NCBI GenBank assembly: GCA_003228965.1
Contig: QIGP01000027.1
Span: forward strand, 1 to 5,569
Reading direction: 5' to 3'
From: Gammaproteobacteria bacterium
Lineage (GTDB): Bacteria; Pseudomonadota; Gammaproteobacteria; Steroidobacterales; SZUA-146
Length of the DNA stretch: 5,569 nucleotides
The first letter of the stretch is position 1. The number at the start of each line of letters is the position of its first letter. Shown piece after piece: positions 1-5,569 of this stretch. A program made the translations under genes and the position numbers. The notes under the pieces are model-generated. The model saw only the letters and a list, made by a program, of their open reading frames with translations. It was not told the origin of the DNA and did no database searches.

Positions 1-526
1 GCTTGAGCTTGGCCAGGAACTCTTTGTCGTGTTCCCAGACCCGTCGGTTCGTGGTGTAGATTACGCCCGTACGGTACTCAAGGTTGTTCTCTTTGAGCTT
101 CTCCGAAACAAATTTGTGTAATTTGAACGAAGGCAACGCTGGCACCTCTTTTGGGAAATAGTCGTCGCTCGTGCCTTCACCACGGATGGCGGCAATGGGT
201 AAAATAAAGTTACCGATTTCAGTGGATTTTTTGAGACCACCACACTTGCCCAGGAACAGTACACCTTTCGTGTCGCGTGCGCTCAGCAAATCCATGATGG
301 TAGCGGCGTTGGCGGAGCCAATGCCGAAGTTGACGATGGTGACACCGTTCTGGTTGGTCGCCGCGCTCATCGGGCGGTCTTCACCGTACAATTTGCAGCC
401 GAAGCGTTCGGCAAACTGATTGATATAACCGTTGAAATTGGTCAGCAGAACGTAGTCGCCAAACTTGTCTATAGGCATGCCGGTGTAGCGTGGAAGCCAG
501 TCTTTTACTATCTCGTCTTTGTTCAT
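1..526 (-). CDS. amn: AMP nucleosidase, short type, 5' part (runs off left edge)
   Basis: AMP nucleosidase hydrolyses AMP to adenine and ribose 5-phosphate in the cytoplasm and so helps set adenylate and purine pools. The 175 visible residues read MNKDEIVKDWLPRYTG at the start, then NFGIGSANAATIMDLL (66-81), GKCGGLK (93-99), GEGTSDDYFP (116-125) and YTTNRRVWEHD (157-167). I recognise these from the short (~260-residue) AMP nucleosidases of the PNP/UDP phosphorylase fold, as found in Bacteroidetes and some proteobacteria. The longer E. coli Amn (~480 residues) has an extra N-terminal domain that is absent here. The ATG at 526 is supported by a GGAG ribosome-binding site at 539-536, nine bases upstream, and by the family's usual N-terminus. 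About one third of the protein, at the C-terminus, lies outside the window. It is on the same strand as the genes upstream of it (588-3479). The family call is firm; substrate specificity is inferred from similarity. Confidence 0.92.
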   Translation of the reverse strand, partial: MNKDEIVKDWLPRYTGMPIDKFGDYVLLTNFNGYINQFAERFGCKLYGEDRPMSAATNQNGVTIVNFGIGSANAATIMDLLSARDTKGVLFLGKCGGLKKSTEIGNFILPIAAIRGEGTSDDYFPKEVPALPSFKLHKFVSEKLKENNLEYRTGVIYTTNRRVWEHDKEFLAKLK

Positions 527-540
527 AGCGTGTATCTCCG

Positions 541-572
541 TTCGCGGTCATCCTAGTCGAATACGCCGCGAA
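541..572 (-). repeat. 7-bp inverted repeat in the amn leader
   Basis: TTCGCGG at 541-547 and CCGCGAA at 566-572 are perfect inverted arms separated by 18 bases. They sit directly upstream of the amn ribosome-binding site (536-539). They could form a leader hairpin or an operator-like site. Nothing else supports a function, and an arm this short can occur by chance. Confidence 0.3.
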
Positions 573-587
573 ATGACAGAACGCGCA

Positions 588-849
588 TCAGGATGCTTTA
601 CGCAGGCCCATAGCCGACCAAAGCACTTGCCAAAAAAAACCATAGTGATGCCGGTACTGGAACACTTACCACGCTCGCATGGGCGTCAGCCAACAAATCA
701 TTGATGACAAGATTACTCCCAAGATCGACGAAAGGGTTAGAAGCGTTAGTCACCAGACAAAGCTGAAAACCATCGCACCCAGGATCGCCCACCCCGGCGT
801 TGAGAACAGGTTGAACACGAACTAGTAGCGGTCGTATCGAGGATGACAT
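588..849 (-). pseudogene. Remnant of a PEP-CTERM-like (VPVPA) sorting-signal protein, frameshifted at the tail
   Basis: From ATG 849 the frame codes for 83 residues and stops at TAA 600-598. It ends VPVPASLWFFLASALVGYGPA, which resembles the VPxPA variant of the PEP-CTERM signal: a VPVPA motif, then a hydrophobic helix. Such a signal normally ends in a few basic residues. Here, from the GGG at 609-607, the neighbouring frame reads GLRKAS and stops at TGA 590-588, which is the expected tail. One extra base in the GGG would explain this. PEP-CTERM proteins are exported and then processed by an exosortase in the inner membrane, but no signal peptide is visible at the N-terminus, so the 5' part may also be lost. 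The remaining sequence (for example CDGFQLCLVTNASNPFVDLG) is not recognised. AAGGGA lies six bases before ATG 849. A GTG at 873, directly after the upstream stop codon, is an alternative start. A sequencing error at the GGG is possible. Confidence 0.5.
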
Positions 850-873
850 CCTGTATCCCTTGGCTCTGCCCAC

Positions 874-3114
874 TCAAATAGGTGCAGGCTCTCCCATATA
901 GAAACCCTGAACGAAGTCCACACCAATGTAGCGCAGCGTATCCAGCGAGTCTTTGGAATCTACTTTCTCGGCAATCACCTGTATTTCCAAGCTCTTGGCG
1001 AGCTTTACAATGGCGGTAACCATGGCCTGATTAATCTTGTCATTGGTAATGTTCTGACTAAATTCACCGTCGATTTTGAGGTAATCCATTTTCAGGTTTT
1101 TCAAATTCGTGAACGAACCAAGACCAGTTCCAAAGTTATCGAGTGCAAACTGACAACCCATGCTGTGCAGTACCGCAATAAATCGCTGCGCCTGACTCAT
1201 GTTGGTAATGACCGAACTTTCTTTGACTTCAAAACAAATGCGCTCAGGCAGCACGTTACATTCGTCCATGCACTCAACCACGTATTCAAGAAACTGACCG
1301 TCACTGAGCGTCTGGCCTGACAGGTTAATTGTGCAACGACGGCCAGGCTCAAGCGGCAGAGCATCGCCACCAAGCGCCGTCAGGGTGTTCAATACGACCC
1401 AACGGTCAATTGCTGGCATGAGGTTGTAGCGCTGAGCCGCTTGCATAAATTCTTTGGGCGTAACAATCGCTCCACGGTGGTCGCGCATACGCAGCAAAAT
1501 CTCAATGCCAAGACCGCCGGTCTTACGCGTGTCCATAGCGACGATGGGCTGTGAATAAACAAGAAAGCCGTCGTTTTTAAGTGCGTGTTGCAGCTGTTGC
1601 AGCCAGGCTATTTCGCCTTTATGGCGTGCCACTGCTTCGTCTTTGGCCGAATACACATGAACCTGCGAGCGGCCCTGCTGTTTGGCGACGTAACAGGCCG
1701 AATCGGCGGCCGCGATCACATCTTCGGTGTTGCCGCTTTCATGACCAATTTCAACCAGGCCAATACTCACGCCCACGCTGAACGCCTGGTCGCGCCAGAA
1801 AAACCGGTAGTCGCGCACAGCCGAACAAACGTCGTCTGCAATCTGACGCGCTTTATCAAGCGGGCACCCTTTTAGCAACATGCCAAATTCGTCGCCACCA
1901 AGTCGCGCCACCATGTCGGAGTCGCGCACTTTTTCGCGAATTAGATTTGCGATCTGTCGCAACATGTTGTCGCCGGCAGCGTGTCCACTCGTGTCGTTCA
2001 CAGCCTTAAAGCGATCGAGATCCATGTAACAAATGACATGTGTTGTATTTTCGTCGTGACTAACTTCAACCAGCTCGCCAACACGTCGCTCGAATTCGCG
2101 TCGGTTGGTTAGCCCAGTAAGCGCGTCGTGACTGGCCTGATAAGACATTTGTTTGGCAAGCCCGCGCAATTCGGTTACGTCATGCAGTACGACCACGCAG
2201 CCGGCCTGTGCATTGACGTGTGTGCTGGCAGGGTCCTGATCGTGACCTAACGTCATCGGATTAACGGTGACCTCTACAAAGTGCTCGGAACCGTCGGCCG
2301 AGAGCATCATTGCCTTTCGACCCAGGGTTATTTTGCGCCCTTCGCGTAGAGCCGTTTCAACCGGATCGGCGAACGGTTTGCGGTCGGTCTCATCGACAAG
2401 GTTGACGCTTGCCGTAAGCGTGCGCCCAATCAGTTCGCTAACAGGTCGACCAATCATGCTTGCTGCGGCATCGTTGGCGTAGTCAACAAGCCCTTCGATA
2501 TCTGTCGTAATAACGCCATCGGTAATTGAAGCCAACGTCACCTGAGCGCGGTCTTTGGCCGCCTGCATTTCCTGTTCGGCTTGACGACGATGCGTAATAT
2601 CAAACATAGCCGACAAAATGGCAGGCTTATCCTGGTATTCAATGACCACGTCGGATACTTCTACCCAAAACCCGCTGCCGTCACGGTTGAGCATTTTCAT
2701 TTCATAACGTTCAGGAGCGTCATTACCGGCAAGACGCTGGGCAAATAGTTGCTCGGCATGCTGGCGGTGCGAAGGATGAATCAGATCGAGTACAGACGTC
2801 GCGGCAAGGTCGCGTTGACGTACACCGCGTAGAGCAGCCGCTTTGGGATTGGCATATATAACATCGCCACTGTGGACGACAATGGACTCTTGCACACTTT
2901 CAGCCAGGCTGCGGAACAGATTCTCGCGCTCGCTGATCTCGCTATCCTGATCATCAAATACATCAATGATCGAGTTAACGGTCTGTTCAAGCTCGCCCAA
3001 CTCATCCGCACCCGAGACCTTAACTCGCCTGTGAAATTGGCGTAGCTCGGCAATTTGTGCAATTTCGGCGTGTAATTGTTTTATTCTTGACGTTAGTCGC
3101 CGCCGCAAAATCAA
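874..3114 (-). CDS. HAMP-PAS-PAS-GGDEF-EAL cyclic-di-GMP protein, N-terminally truncated
   Basis: The 746-residue product has, in order: a HAMP segment (about 1-60, with GADELGELEQTVNSI), two PAS domains (about 62-182 and 187-318), a GGDEF domain (about 325-490) and an EAL domain (about 500-746). The GGDEF half looks active as a diguanylate cyclase: DLDRFKAVND (365-374), an intact GGDEF (406-410), and an RDSD inhibitory I-site (397-400) five residues before it. The EAL half keeps E538 (EIL for EAL), N597, E629, D659, K680, E716 and Q736. It departs from consensus at FEVKE (628-632, usually xEhTE), DNFGTG (659-664, usually DDFGTG) and AEKVDS (715-720, usually AEGVET), so phosphodiesterase activity is doubtful. 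HAMP domains normally follow a membrane helix, but none is encoded: an in-frame TAG lies at 3126-3124, and the only start before residue 140 that keeps the HAMP is TTG 3114, with AGGA seven bases upstream. It is either a sensor-less soluble protein or a 5'-deleted gene. Confidence 0.85.
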   Translation of the reverse strand: MILRRRLTSRIKQLHAEIAQIAELRQFHRRVKVSGADELGELEQTVNSIIDVFDDQDSEISERENLFRSLAESVQESIVVHSGDVIYANPKAAALRGVRQRDLAATSVLDLIHPSHRQHAEQLFAQRLAGNDAPERYEMKMLNRDGSGFWVEVSDVVIEYQDKPAILSAMFDITHRRQAEQEMQAAKDRAQVTLASITDGVITTDIEGLVDYANDAAASMIGRPVSELIGRTLTASVNLVDETDRKPFADPVETALREGRKITLGRKAMMLSADGSEHFVEVTVNPMTLGHDQDPASTHVNAQAGCVVVLHDVTELRGLAKQMSYQASHDALTGLTNRREFERRVGELVEVSHDENTTHVICYMDLDRFKAVNDTSGHAAGDNMLRQIANLIREKVRDSDMVARLGGDEFGMLLKGCPLDKARQIADDVCSAVRDYRFFWRDQAFSVGVSIGLVEIGHESGNTEDVIAAADSACYVAKQQGRSQVHVYSAKDEAVARHKGEIAWLQQLQHALKNDGFLVYSQPIVAMDTRKTGGLGIEILLRMRDHRGAIVTPKEFMQAAQRYNLMPAIDRWVVLNTLTALGGDALPLEPGRRCTINLSGQTLSDGQFLEYVVECMDECNVLPERICFEVKESSVITNMSQAQRFIAVLHSMGCQFALDNFGTGLGSFTNLKNLKMDYLKIDGEFSQNITNDKINQAMVTAIVKLAKSLEIQVIAEKVDSKDSLDTLRYIGVDFVQGFYMGEPAPI

Positions 3115-3139
3115 AGTGTTTTCCTATGCGCAGACAGAA

Positions 3140-3170
3140 CGCAATAACAAGCGGGTATGTTATCGATGCG
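3140..3170. repeat. Hairpin between the thiC remnant and the c-di-GMP gene
   Basis: ATAACA at 3144-3149 pairs with TGTTAT at 3158-3163 around an 8-base loop. After a 3-base bulge, CGCA (3140-3143) also pairs with TGCG (3167-3170). No T-run follows on the minus strand, so it is not a standard Rho-independent terminator for thiC. The 97 bases between the thiC stop codon and codon 1 of the c-di-GMP gene hold nothing else I recognise. Confidence 0.25.
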
Positions 3171-3207
3171 CACTATCTTACGCCTTGCTGTAAACCTCAC
3201 CGCCCGG

Positions 3208-3479
3208 CTATTCAAACTCCCTTGCTTTCTTTTCCATGCTCTTGGTAACAGCCTCATCTAAATCAAGGCCCTGCTTGGCAGCATAATCCCGCACATCTTG
3301 TAGTATTTTTATCGAACAAAAATCGGGTCCGCAGATCGAACAAAAAAAATGCGCGTTTCTACGCAAATACCTTCTCGACTGCCCTGGACAAAAATCTTAC
3401 GGGAGAGGGGGTTTGGACGAGTGGCGGCTTCTCCGAGACGTTCGGACGCGCTGGCCATCTCTGCTGGATTAGCACTCAT
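3208..3479 (-). pseudogene. thiC: Phosphomethylpyrimidine synthase remnant with a large internal deletion
   Basis: ThiC is a radical-SAM [4Fe-4S] enzyme that converts AIR to HMP-phosphate, the thiamin pyrimidine. From ATG 3479 (GGGGGA eight bases upstream) the frame reads MSANPAEM and then [15 protein letters not shown] (26-40), matching the ThiC N-terminus typified by SQKIYVQGSRPDIRV in Pseudomonas. Homology ends there, and this frame stops at TAA 3311-3309 after 56 residues. In the neighbouring frame, from 3351, the sequence reads [15 protein letters not shown], then LQDVRDYAA, and ends at TAG 3210-3208 with AREFE. This is the ThiC C-terminus with its cluster-binding CxxCxxxxC. The join lies near 3351-3360. 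About 87 of roughly 620 codons remain, so about 1.6 kb is missing, including the whole catalytic barrel, and the two ends are out of frame. An I-R-V to I-C-V change at residue 39 also suggests decay. It cannot make a working enzyme. Either a true deletion or an assembly collapse would give this picture. Confidence 0.9.
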
Positions 3480-3501
3480 GAAACAAATCCCCCGAAAGAT
3501 T

Positions 3502-3519
3502 GACGCTTATTGGTGCGTC
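3502..3519 (-). repeat. Short hairpin upstream of the thiC remnant
   Basis: GACGC at 3502-3506 and GCGTC at 3515-3519 form a perfect 5-bp stem with an 8-base loop. It lies 22 bases upstream of the thiC start, between the possible riboswitch aptamer and the ribosome-binding site. An expression platform could sit here, but there is no T-run and the stem is short. Confidence 0.25.
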
Positions 3520-3603
3520 TGATTCCCGTAGTACGCGATCAAATCTGAGTCAAAATGAAGACTCATGCGAAGGTCTAAGGATATACTAAGGGGTACTCCA
3601 GTG
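3519..3603 (-). promoter_or_regulatory. Possible decayed TPP riboswitch (THI box) before thiC
   Basis: thiC genes in Gammaproteobacteria are usually controlled by a TPP-sensing riboswitch in the leader. Read on the minus strand, this leader shows weak versions of its conserved blocks in the right order: GGAGTACC (3599-3592; usual GGAGTGCC), CTTAGACC (3579-3572; usual CTGAGACC), GATTTGATC (3545-3537; usual GAACCTGATC) and CTACGGGAATC (3531-3521; usual GCGTAGGGAA). The AATACC loop between the last two blocks is missing and the closing P1 stem is only about three pairs. A perfect 6-bp hairpin (TGAGTC 3546-3551 with GACTCA 3560-3565) lies in the middle and is not part of the standard aptamer. I read this as an eroded aptamer beside a dead gene; chance resemblance is a real alternative. 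Confidence 0.35.
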
Positions 3604-3696
3604 CAGTTGCTTTAACAATAATGCAGGGAGCCTAGTGTAGTGTATCGACTAGATACACCACACTTTCAACATTCTACCGCTGAGGATCCAGCACAC

Positions 3697-4347
3697 ATGA
3701 CCGTCGACTTTTCACTGAATCAAATGGTAAAGCAGCAAATACGTGCCTGGGACGTACTCGATCCTCGGGTGCTACACGCGATGACGGAAATTCCGCGTAA
3801 CCGATTTGTGCCTCTGGCCTATCAGTCCGTGGCGTACGCCGATTTCAGCATCCCCTTGGGCGATCAGCGCAAAATGCTGACCCCAACCCTGGCTGGACGC
3901 GTTTTACAAAGTCTAGTTCTAAAGCCCACCGATACCGTGCTTGAAATTGGTACAGGCAGCGGTTACCTGACAGCGTGCATGGCTCACCTGGCCTCTCGCG
4001 TAACCAGCATCGACACCCAGGGCGACTTCATTGCAAGCGCCGCCCAGCGCTGCGAAGACCTGAAACTTGGTAATGTACAGTTTGAGCAGCGCGCCGACTA
4101 CTCACCCGACGGTGAACGTCGTTACGATGTCGTTGTGTTTACAGGCTCTTTGCCGGCCCTGGATAGCCGCTATCTCAATTTATTGCAGCAAAGCGGTCGA
4201 CTGTTTGTCACCGTGGGCGATTCACCGGTCATGCAAGCAACGCTTGTCACTCGTATCGATCTTGAACAAACGCTCACTGAAGTCCTGTTCGAAACGGATA
4301 TGCCGCGGCTTACAGGCTTTCAAGACCCAATCGAGTTCGAGTTTTAA
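3697..4347 (+). CDS. Pcm-like class I SAM-dependent methyltransferase
   Basis: The 216-residue product belongs to the protein-L-isoaspartate O-methyltransferase (Pcm) family and has the SAM-binding motif VLEIGTGSGY at 81-90 and a following acidic motif, VTSID, at 102-106. True Pcm repairs isoaspartyl residues in aged proteins and carries a GQTIS-type segment before motif I that contains an important serine. Here the same place reads GDQRKMLTPTLAGRVL (55-70), so repair activity is uncertain. Members of this divergent gammaproteobacterial group, found next to rhodanese and tolC genes, are often annotated Pcm by default. I chose ATG 3697 because MTVDFSLNQMVKQQIRAWDVLD fits the family N-terminus; the GAGG upstream (3682-3685) is rather far away. 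A GTG at 3640, with GGGAG nine bases upstream, would add 19 residues of no recognised homology. The rhodanese gene follows after three bases. The protein is expected to be cytoplasmic. The fold is certain; the substrate is not. Confidence 0.88.
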   Translation: MTVDFSLNQMVKQQIRAWDVLDPRVLHAMTEIPRNRFVPLAYQSVAYADFSIPLGDQRKMLTPTLAGRVLQSLVLKPTDTVLEIGTGSGYLTACMAHLASRVTSIDTQGDFIASAAQRCEDLKLGNVQFEQRADYSPDGERRYDVVVFTGSLPALDSRYLNLLQQSGRLFVTVGDSPVMQATLVTRIDLEQTLTEVLFETDMPRLTGFQDPIEFEF

Positions 4348-4350
4348 TTT

Positions 4351-4677
4351 ATGGATCAACTTTCACCGCGAGAGCTCGAAGCAAGACTTTCGAGCGATGA
4401 CGCCCCATGCGTGCTTGACGTTCGTGAGCCCTGGGAGCTGGAAGTCGCCCGCCTCGACCAGACCATCGACATACCGATGGCCCAAATCGCCCAAAAAGTC
4501 GAAGAATTGCGCGACCAATTGGTCGGTCGGGCGCTCATAGTAATGTGTCACTCGGGCGTGCGTAGCGCCATGGCCGTTCAATTTCTGCAACAAAACGGCT
4601 TTGAACGAGTCTTTAACCTCCAAGGTGGTATTCAGGCTTGGTCCGAACAGGTCGATAACACTGTACCTATTTACTAA
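4351..4677 (+). CDS. Single-domain rhodanese (sulfurtransferase)
   Basis: The 108-residue protein is one rhodanese domain: VLDVREPWE at 21-29, the active-site loop CHSGVRS at 66-72 with catalytic Cys66, and the closing NLQGGIQAWS at 89-98. Rhodaneses carry a persulfide on this cysteine and pass the sulfur to thiols, cyanide or partner proteins. The size matches GlpE-like single-domain enzymes, and no signal peptide is seen, so it should be cytoplasmic. The gene starts three bases after the methyltransferase stop codon with no clear ribosome-binding site, which suggests translational coupling in one transcript. Rhodanese domains can feed sulfur to thiamin thiazole or tRNA thiolation; the nearby thiC remnant does not by itself link this one to thiamin, since ThiC makes the sulfur-free pyrimidine. 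Its physiological acceptor is unknown. Confidence 0.93.
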   Translation: MDQLSPRELEARLSSDDAPCVLDVREPWELEVARLDQTIDIPMAQIAQKVEELRDQLVGRALIVMCHSGVRSAMAVQFLQQNGFERVFNLQGGIQAWSEQVDNTVPIY

Positions 4678-4710
4678 TTCGCTGATGGCAGTACGGGACG
4701 GCAGCGAGTT
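4676..4710 (+). other. Hairpin just after the rhodanese stop codon
   Basis: Bases 4676-4684 can pair with 4702-4710 in a 9-bp stem containing one G-T wobble; its core is TCGCTG with CAGCGA. The loop is 17 bases. It begins within the rhodanese stop codon. No T-run follows, so it is at best a weak or Rho-assisted terminator or an mRNA 3' stabiliser. Confidence 0.3.
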
Positions 4711-4712
4711 GG

Positions 4713-4751
4713 TTTACGACCAAGCGATATAGTGATATAGTCAACTATAAC
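4713..4751 (+). promoter_or_regulatory. Candidate tolC promoter with an overlapping palindrome
   Basis: TTTACG (4713-4718; 4 of 6 bases of the sigma-70 -35 box) and TATAGT (4736-4741; 5 of 6 bases of the -10 box) are 17 bases apart, giving a start near 4748. The -10 box belongs to a tandem 8-base repeat GATATAGT (4726-4733 and 4734-4741). It is also the left arm of the palindrome TATAGT-CA-ACTATA (4736-4749), which could hold a regulator over the promoter. All of this is inferred from the sequence alone. Confidence 0.4.
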
Positions 4752-4789
4752 ACCTGGCAGAGACGCTGAAACTTCACACGGAAATCGTT

Positions 4790-5569
4790 ATGAAACGTGC
4801 AAAAATACTCTTTACTGTCTTACTAATCAGTGGCTTACCGGCCATCGTGGCCTCGGCCGAAAACCTTATCGACGTGTACACGCTGGCCACCACCAGCGAT
4901 CCACTGCTGAAAGAGGCCGCTGCCAATCGGATGGCCACCCTTGAGTCCAAACCCCAGGCCCGATCCGGTCTCTTGCCTTTGATCAATCTAAGCGGAAATT
5001 ACGACGATTCATCATCTGATGGTGTGTTCTCCAATTTCTCCCCAAGCCTCGGTACCACCGTTGAAACCAACAGTGACAGCGACTCCAAATCGCTCGGCTA
5101 CCGCCTTCAGCTGCAACAGCCACTGTTCCGCTGGGACCGATGGATTGCGCTAAAACGGGCCGATAAAAGCATCGCCCAGGCCGAAGCCACCTTTGCTGCG
5201 GCCGAACAAGATCTTGCGGTACGGGTTACCCAAAGCTATTTCAACGCTCTGGCCGCACGCGACGGCCTGGACGCGGAGACGCTGAACAAAGAAGCCATCA
5301 AGCGTCAGCTCGAACAAAATGAAACCCGGTTTGAAGTCGGCCTCATTGCGATTACAGACGTATTAGAATCTCGCGCCGCGTACGACCAGTCGGTAGCTTC
5401 CGAAATAGCCGCCAAGCGCCAACTTGCGCTTGCCAAAGAAAATTTGCGCGAAATTATCGGTCAACGCATCGATGACCTGGTGGCTCCGGGAACCGATTTA
5501 CCTCTTGCCGAACCGACTCCGGCTGACCCTGAAGTCTGGGTGGCCATGGCACAGCAACAGAACCTTAAT
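4790..5569 (+). CDS. tolC: TolC-family outer-membrane efflux protein, N-terminal part (runs off right edge)
   Basis: TolC proteins are trimeric outer-membrane channels with a long periplasmic helical tunnel. They pair with inner-membrane pumps and adaptor proteins in type I secretion and drug efflux. The visible 260 residues begin with a signal peptide (MKRAKILFTVLLISG, hydrophobic to about 20, predicted cleavage after ASA at 21-23). The mature N-terminus then reads ENLIDVYTLATTSDPLLKEA, typical of the family, followed by LLPLINLSGNY near the first strand. RLQLQQPLFRW precedes the helical region, and RFEVGLIAITDVLESRAAYD is the signature of the first TolC repeat. TolC proteins are usually 430-500 residues, so roughly the second repeat is outside the window. 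ATG 4790 is chosen because it gives the signal peptide; a weak GGAAA lies five bases upstream. It follows the rhodanese gene by 112 bases with its own candidate promoter, so it may be transcribed separately or by read-through. No defect is seen in the visible part. Confidence 0.93.
   Translation, partial: MKRAKILFTVLLISGLPAIVASAENLIDVYTLATTSDPLLKEAAANRMATLESKPQARSGLLPLINLSGNYDDSSSDGVFSNFSPSLGTTVETNSDSDSKSLGYRLQLQQPLFRWDRWIALKRADKSIAQAEATFAAAEQDLAVRVTQSYFNALAARDGLDAETLNKEAIKRQLEQNETRFEVGLIAITDVLESRAAYDQSVASEIAAKRQLALAKENLREIIGQRIDDLVAPGTDLPLAEPTPADPEVWVAMAQQQNLN

Noticed and set aside
171..419. Plus-strand open frame opposite amn
   Set aside because: It lies entirely on the opposite strand of the clearly recognisable AMP nucleosidase and has no known motif.
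585..596. GCATCAGGATGC small palindrome as a terminator after the VPVPA remnant
   Set aside because: The stem is only four pairs with a usable loop and no T-run follows on the minus strand.
1581..1875. Two overlapping plus-strand open frames inside the GGDEF-EAL gene
   Set aside because: They are antisense shadows of the well-conserved GGDEF coding sequence.
3309..3479. A 56-residue small protein from ATG 3479
   Set aside because: Its first 40 residues are the ThiC N-terminus and the rest is the ThiC C-terminal DNA read in the wrong frame, so it is a deletion product rather than a real small gene.
3582..3622. TATACT (3582-3587) and AATAAT (3617-3622) as -10 boxes for the methyltransferase gene
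   Set aside because: Neither has a -35-like hexamer at 16-18 bases upstream, so no promoter can be placed with confidence.
3640..3696. GTG start at 3640 for the methyltransferase
   Set aside because: It has a fair ribosome-binding site, but the 19 added residues match nothing in the family, while ATG 3697 gives the usual N-terminus.
4067..4540. A 157-codon plus-strand frame across the methyltransferase-rhodanese junction
   Set aside because: It is out of frame with two genes whose motifs are unmistakable and gives no recognisable protein.

Overview
The window looks like a piece of a gammaproteobacterial chromosome. The main reason is the plus-strand series at 3697-5569: a Pcm-like methyltransferase, a single-domain rhodanese and a TolC-family outer-membrane protein, lying divergent from a thiC locus. 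I recall this order from Pseudomonas-like and other gammaproteobacterial genomes; that is memory, not a search. Codon use is mixed and GC is moderate. No tRNA, rRNA, CRISPR array, insertion sequence or phage gene is visible.

Minus strand, read from 3640 down to 1: a leader that may be a decayed TPP riboswitch (about 3603-3519); a heavily deleted thiC (3479-3208) that keeps only the first ~40 and last ~47 codons of a ~600-codon gene, in two different frames; a HAMP-PAS-PAS-GGDEF-EAL cyclic-di-GMP protein (3114-874) that starts inside its HAMP domain and so lacks the expected membrane sensor; a short open frame (849-588) ending in a PEP-CTERM-like VPVPA sorting tail that is frameshifted just before its basic end; and the first 175 codons of a short-type AMP nucleosidase gene, amn, which runs off the left edge.

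Plus strand: the methyltransferase (3697-4347) and rhodanese (4351-4677) are three bases apart and probably cotranscribed. A 112-bp gap with a candidate promoter and a palindrome then leads to tolC (4790 to the right edge, 260 codons, with a clear signal peptide).

I see no new multi-gene system. The most notable thing is a cluster of damaged genes between two intact conserved blocks: deleted thiC with its eroding leader, a sensor-less c-di-GMP protein with a degenerate EAL site, and a frameshifted sorting-signal protein. If no other thiC exists in the genome, the organism cannot make the pyrimidine half of thiamin from AIR. An assembly error at the deletion is the main alternative to exclude.
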